Origin: CAYJNO01 sp964371715 | GTDB taxonomy: Bacteria; Bacillota_I; Bacilli_A; Erysipelotrichales; Erysipelotrichaceae | Direction of reading: 5' to 3' | DNA: 14,887 nucleotides | NCBI GenBank assembly: GCA_964371715.1 | Contig: CAYJNO010000036.1 | Coordinates: forward strand, 1 to 14,887 | Shown here: in pieces, positions 13,974-14,887 of the stretch | Layout: every line of letters starts with the position of its first letter | Position numbering within the stretch: the stretch's first letter is position 1 | The notes under the pieces: model-generated | The model's database searches: none | Told to the model about the DNA's origin: nothing | Seen by the model: the letters and a program-made list of their open reading frames with translations, nothing else | Program-made: the position numbers and the translations under genes

Positions 13974-13982
13974 ATTTTAGCA
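13974..13982 (-). promoter_or_regulatory. Extended -10 promoter of the ABC operon
   Basis: The minus strand reads TGCTAAAAT (TAAAAT at plus 13974-13979), an extended -10 without a clear -35. The predicted start near 13967 gives a leader of about 25 bases with the GAGGTG ribosome binding site. Confidence 0.45.
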
Positions 13983-14016
13983 TAATACACAATCATAATG
14001 TTAAAGTACAGTTATT

Positions 14017-14044
14017 AAAAAACACTTACTATGAAGTGTTTTTT
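14017..14044 (-). terminator. Terminator of the right-hand lipoprotein gene, overlapping its stop codon
   Basis: AAAAAACACTT (14017-14027) and AAGTGTTTTTT (14034-14044) form a perfect 11-base stem with a 6-base loop. A- and T-runs on both sides make it usable in either direction. The stop codon (14043-14045) touches the hairpin. It isolates the lipoprotein gene from the ABC operon. Confidence 0.85.
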
Positions 14045-14513
14045 AGTTTGGATTTGCTAGAAATGTAAATAATTCAAAAGTTTCTCGTGCAGATGCTTCT
14101 GAAGTTAAATTACTTAGTATAATACCTGATTCTAAATCATTTAAATCAATGATATAGTTCCATTCTGTTGTTTCTTCATCACTATATTTGTAAAAAATAT
14201 AATTAGGCTCTACACTAAAGTTTTCTTCAATTAATTCTACATTTTCTAATATAGAAATATTATTGTATAACTCATTAAAGTAATCAGGCAAATAGAACAA
14301 GCCACCAGTAACATCATTATCATTCGGATCTACTACCTTAAAAGAACTACCTAAATTGACTAGACTATGCCCTTTTGTAGTATTCAGTGTAACTTTCACT
14401 TGTTCTCCCGTTGATAAATCGTATGTAAATGAAAAGCTACTCTCACATCCGGTAAGAGTTAACGACATTAAAAATAGAAGAGTAAAGATTGCTAACAGTT
14501 TTTTTATATTCAT
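14043..14513 (-). CDS. Small lipoprotein of unknown function
   Basis: A 156-aa protein with a signal peptide ending in lipobox L-T-G-C (Cys23), so it is anchored on the outer face of the membrane. The mature part begins with a strand-rich stretch (FTYDLSTGEQVKVTLNTT), continues with mixed strands and acidic loops, and ends in a helix. I do not recognise a named family, though similar short lipoproteins with a YDLSTG-QVKVTL start occur in Clostridia-like bacteria. The frame is open 18 codons further up, but GAGGGAG lies correctly before the ATG at 14511-14513, the signal peptide starts there, and the promoter's start point (about 14532) lies downstream of the upstream ATG. It stands before the ABC exporter operon but is a separate unit. 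A LanI-like helper role for the pump is only a guess. Confidence 0.82.
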   Translation of the reverse strand: MNIKKLLAIFTLLFLMSLTLTGCESSFSFTYDLSTGEQVKVTLNTTKGHSLVNLGSSFKVVDPNDNDVTGGLFYLPDYFNELYNNISILENVELIEENFSVEPNYIFYKYSDEETTEWNYIIDLNDLESGIILSNLTSEASARETFELFTFLANPN

Positions 14514-14538
14514 GATTTCTCCCTCAAATTCCTTTTTT

Positions 14539-14567
14539 AGTATAAGGTATATGTTATTTCGTAACAA
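14539..14567 (-). promoter_or_regulatory. Promoter of the right-hand lipoprotein gene
   Basis: Minus strand: TTGTTA (-35, plus 14562-14567), a 17-base spacer, TATACT (-10, 14539-14544). The start near 14532 gives a leader of about 19 bases and rules out the ATG at 14565. Confidence 0.65.
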
Positions 14568-14649
14568 TGCGTAATTGCTATATTTTTTTATTTTCTATGA
14601 ATTTGTATTTTTACATTATTAAAGCCAAGATTTTATTTATAATCTTAAC

Positions 14650-14663
14650 TATATATATATATA
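14650..14663. repeat. (TA)7 simple repeat
   Basis: Seven TA units in the A/T-rich stretch 14568-14776, between the lipoprotein promoter and the tRNA terminator. A hairpin-like AAGATT/AATCTT pair lies just before it. No gene is seen in this stretch. Confidence 0.8.
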
Positions 14664-14774
14664 GATATAAAGCTTTTATATAATCAATCACAAAAATTAT
14701 CTCTCTATCTATTTTTCATTGGTTTAAAATAATTTTATTAAATGTATTAATAATTATTATACATTCAATTTTGT

Positions 14775-14802
14775 AAAAAAAAACCTCTACTGGTAGAGGT
14801 TT
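14775..14802 (-). terminator. Terminator of the tRNA-Glu transcript
   Basis: AAACCTCTA (14781-14789) and TAGAGGTTT (14794-14802) form a strong stem with a 4-base loop, followed on the minus strand by a run of nine T. A second hairpin, CACGATA/TATCGTG (14803-14821), lies between it and the tRNA 3' end and may act as a processing element or an added stem. Confidence 0.9.
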
Positions 14803-14832
14803 CACGATAATTCATATCGTGCATTTTGCAAT

Positions 14833-14887
14833 TGGTGACCCGTACGGGATTCGAACCCGTGAATGACGCCGTGAAAGGGCGCTGTGT
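14833..14887 (-). tRNA. tRNA-Glu(UUC), 5' part outside the window
   Basis: The minus strand shows the 3' part of a tRNA. It has an anticodon stem GCGCC/GGCGT with loop CTTTCAC (anticodon TTC, plus 14873-14875), a 5-base variable loop, a T arm ACGGG-TTCGAAT-CCCGT, the 3' acceptor strand ACGGGTC, discriminator A and an encoded CCA (14833-14835). The sequence matches the usual Gram-positive tRNA-Glu. The D arm and 5' acceptor strand lie beyond position 14887. Confidence 0.93.

Noticed and set aside
14805..14887. An integrated element using tRNA-Glu as attachment site
   Set aside because: No integrase, transposase or direct repeat of the tRNA 3' end was seen in the window.
1..14887. CRISPR arrays, insertion sequences, phage genes or rRNA
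   Set aside because: No regularly spaced repeats, transposase-like frames, structural phage genes or rRNA sequence were recognised on either strand.

Overview
The window is very A/T-rich, uses the standard code (Trp is TGG, TGA serves as a stop) and has strong AGGAGG/AGAGG-type ribosome binding sites, sigma-A-like promoters and lipobox lipoproteins. This points to a low-GC Gram-positive-type bacterium (Bacillota or a close relative); no species can be named. All genes but one lie on the minus strand, so they are read from the right end to the left.

Right end (about 14.0-14.9 kb): a truncated tRNA-Glu(UUC) with its terminator, then a small lipoprotein of unknown function with its own promoter and terminator. 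About 10.6-13.9 kb: a three-gene operon for an ABC-2 exporter (permease, ATPase, permease). Both permeases carry a 120-140 residue extracytoplasmic domain between TM1 and TM2. The layout resembles antimicrobial-peptide or lantibiotic self-protection pumps, but the substrate is unknown.

About 5.5-10.4 kb: a cyclic-di-GMP block with three different membrane-anchored GGDEF proteins. Two are paralogues overlapping by 4 bp (409 and 408 aa). The third (553 aa) has an extracytoplasmic domain plus a 7TM module. A small DUF2500 membrane protein lies between the pair and the third. No EAL, HD-GYP or PilZ gene is visible in the window.

About 2.7-5.3 kb: an XRE-type regulator with a TPR-like C-terminus, followed by an MFS (MefA-like) efflux protein. 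They look like a regulator and its transporter. About 1.3-2.5 kb: a plus-strand YjjG/YfnB-type HAD nucleotidase, beside a badly decayed histidine kinase pseudogene that occupies an apparently empty 560-bp gap. Left end: a lipoprotein with two tandem copies of a domain that may be related to FMN-binding domains, with an inverted repeat over its transcription start. Beyond it is the first 14 codons of another minus-strand gene driven by a consensus TTGACA-17-TATACT promoter.

Three genes (MFS, DUF2500 and the right-hand lipoprotein) have start codons inside their longest reading frames; ribosome binding sites, and for two of them promoters, fix the starts. The main themes are membrane sensing coupled to c-di-GMP, small-molecule or peptide efflux, and surface lipoproteins.
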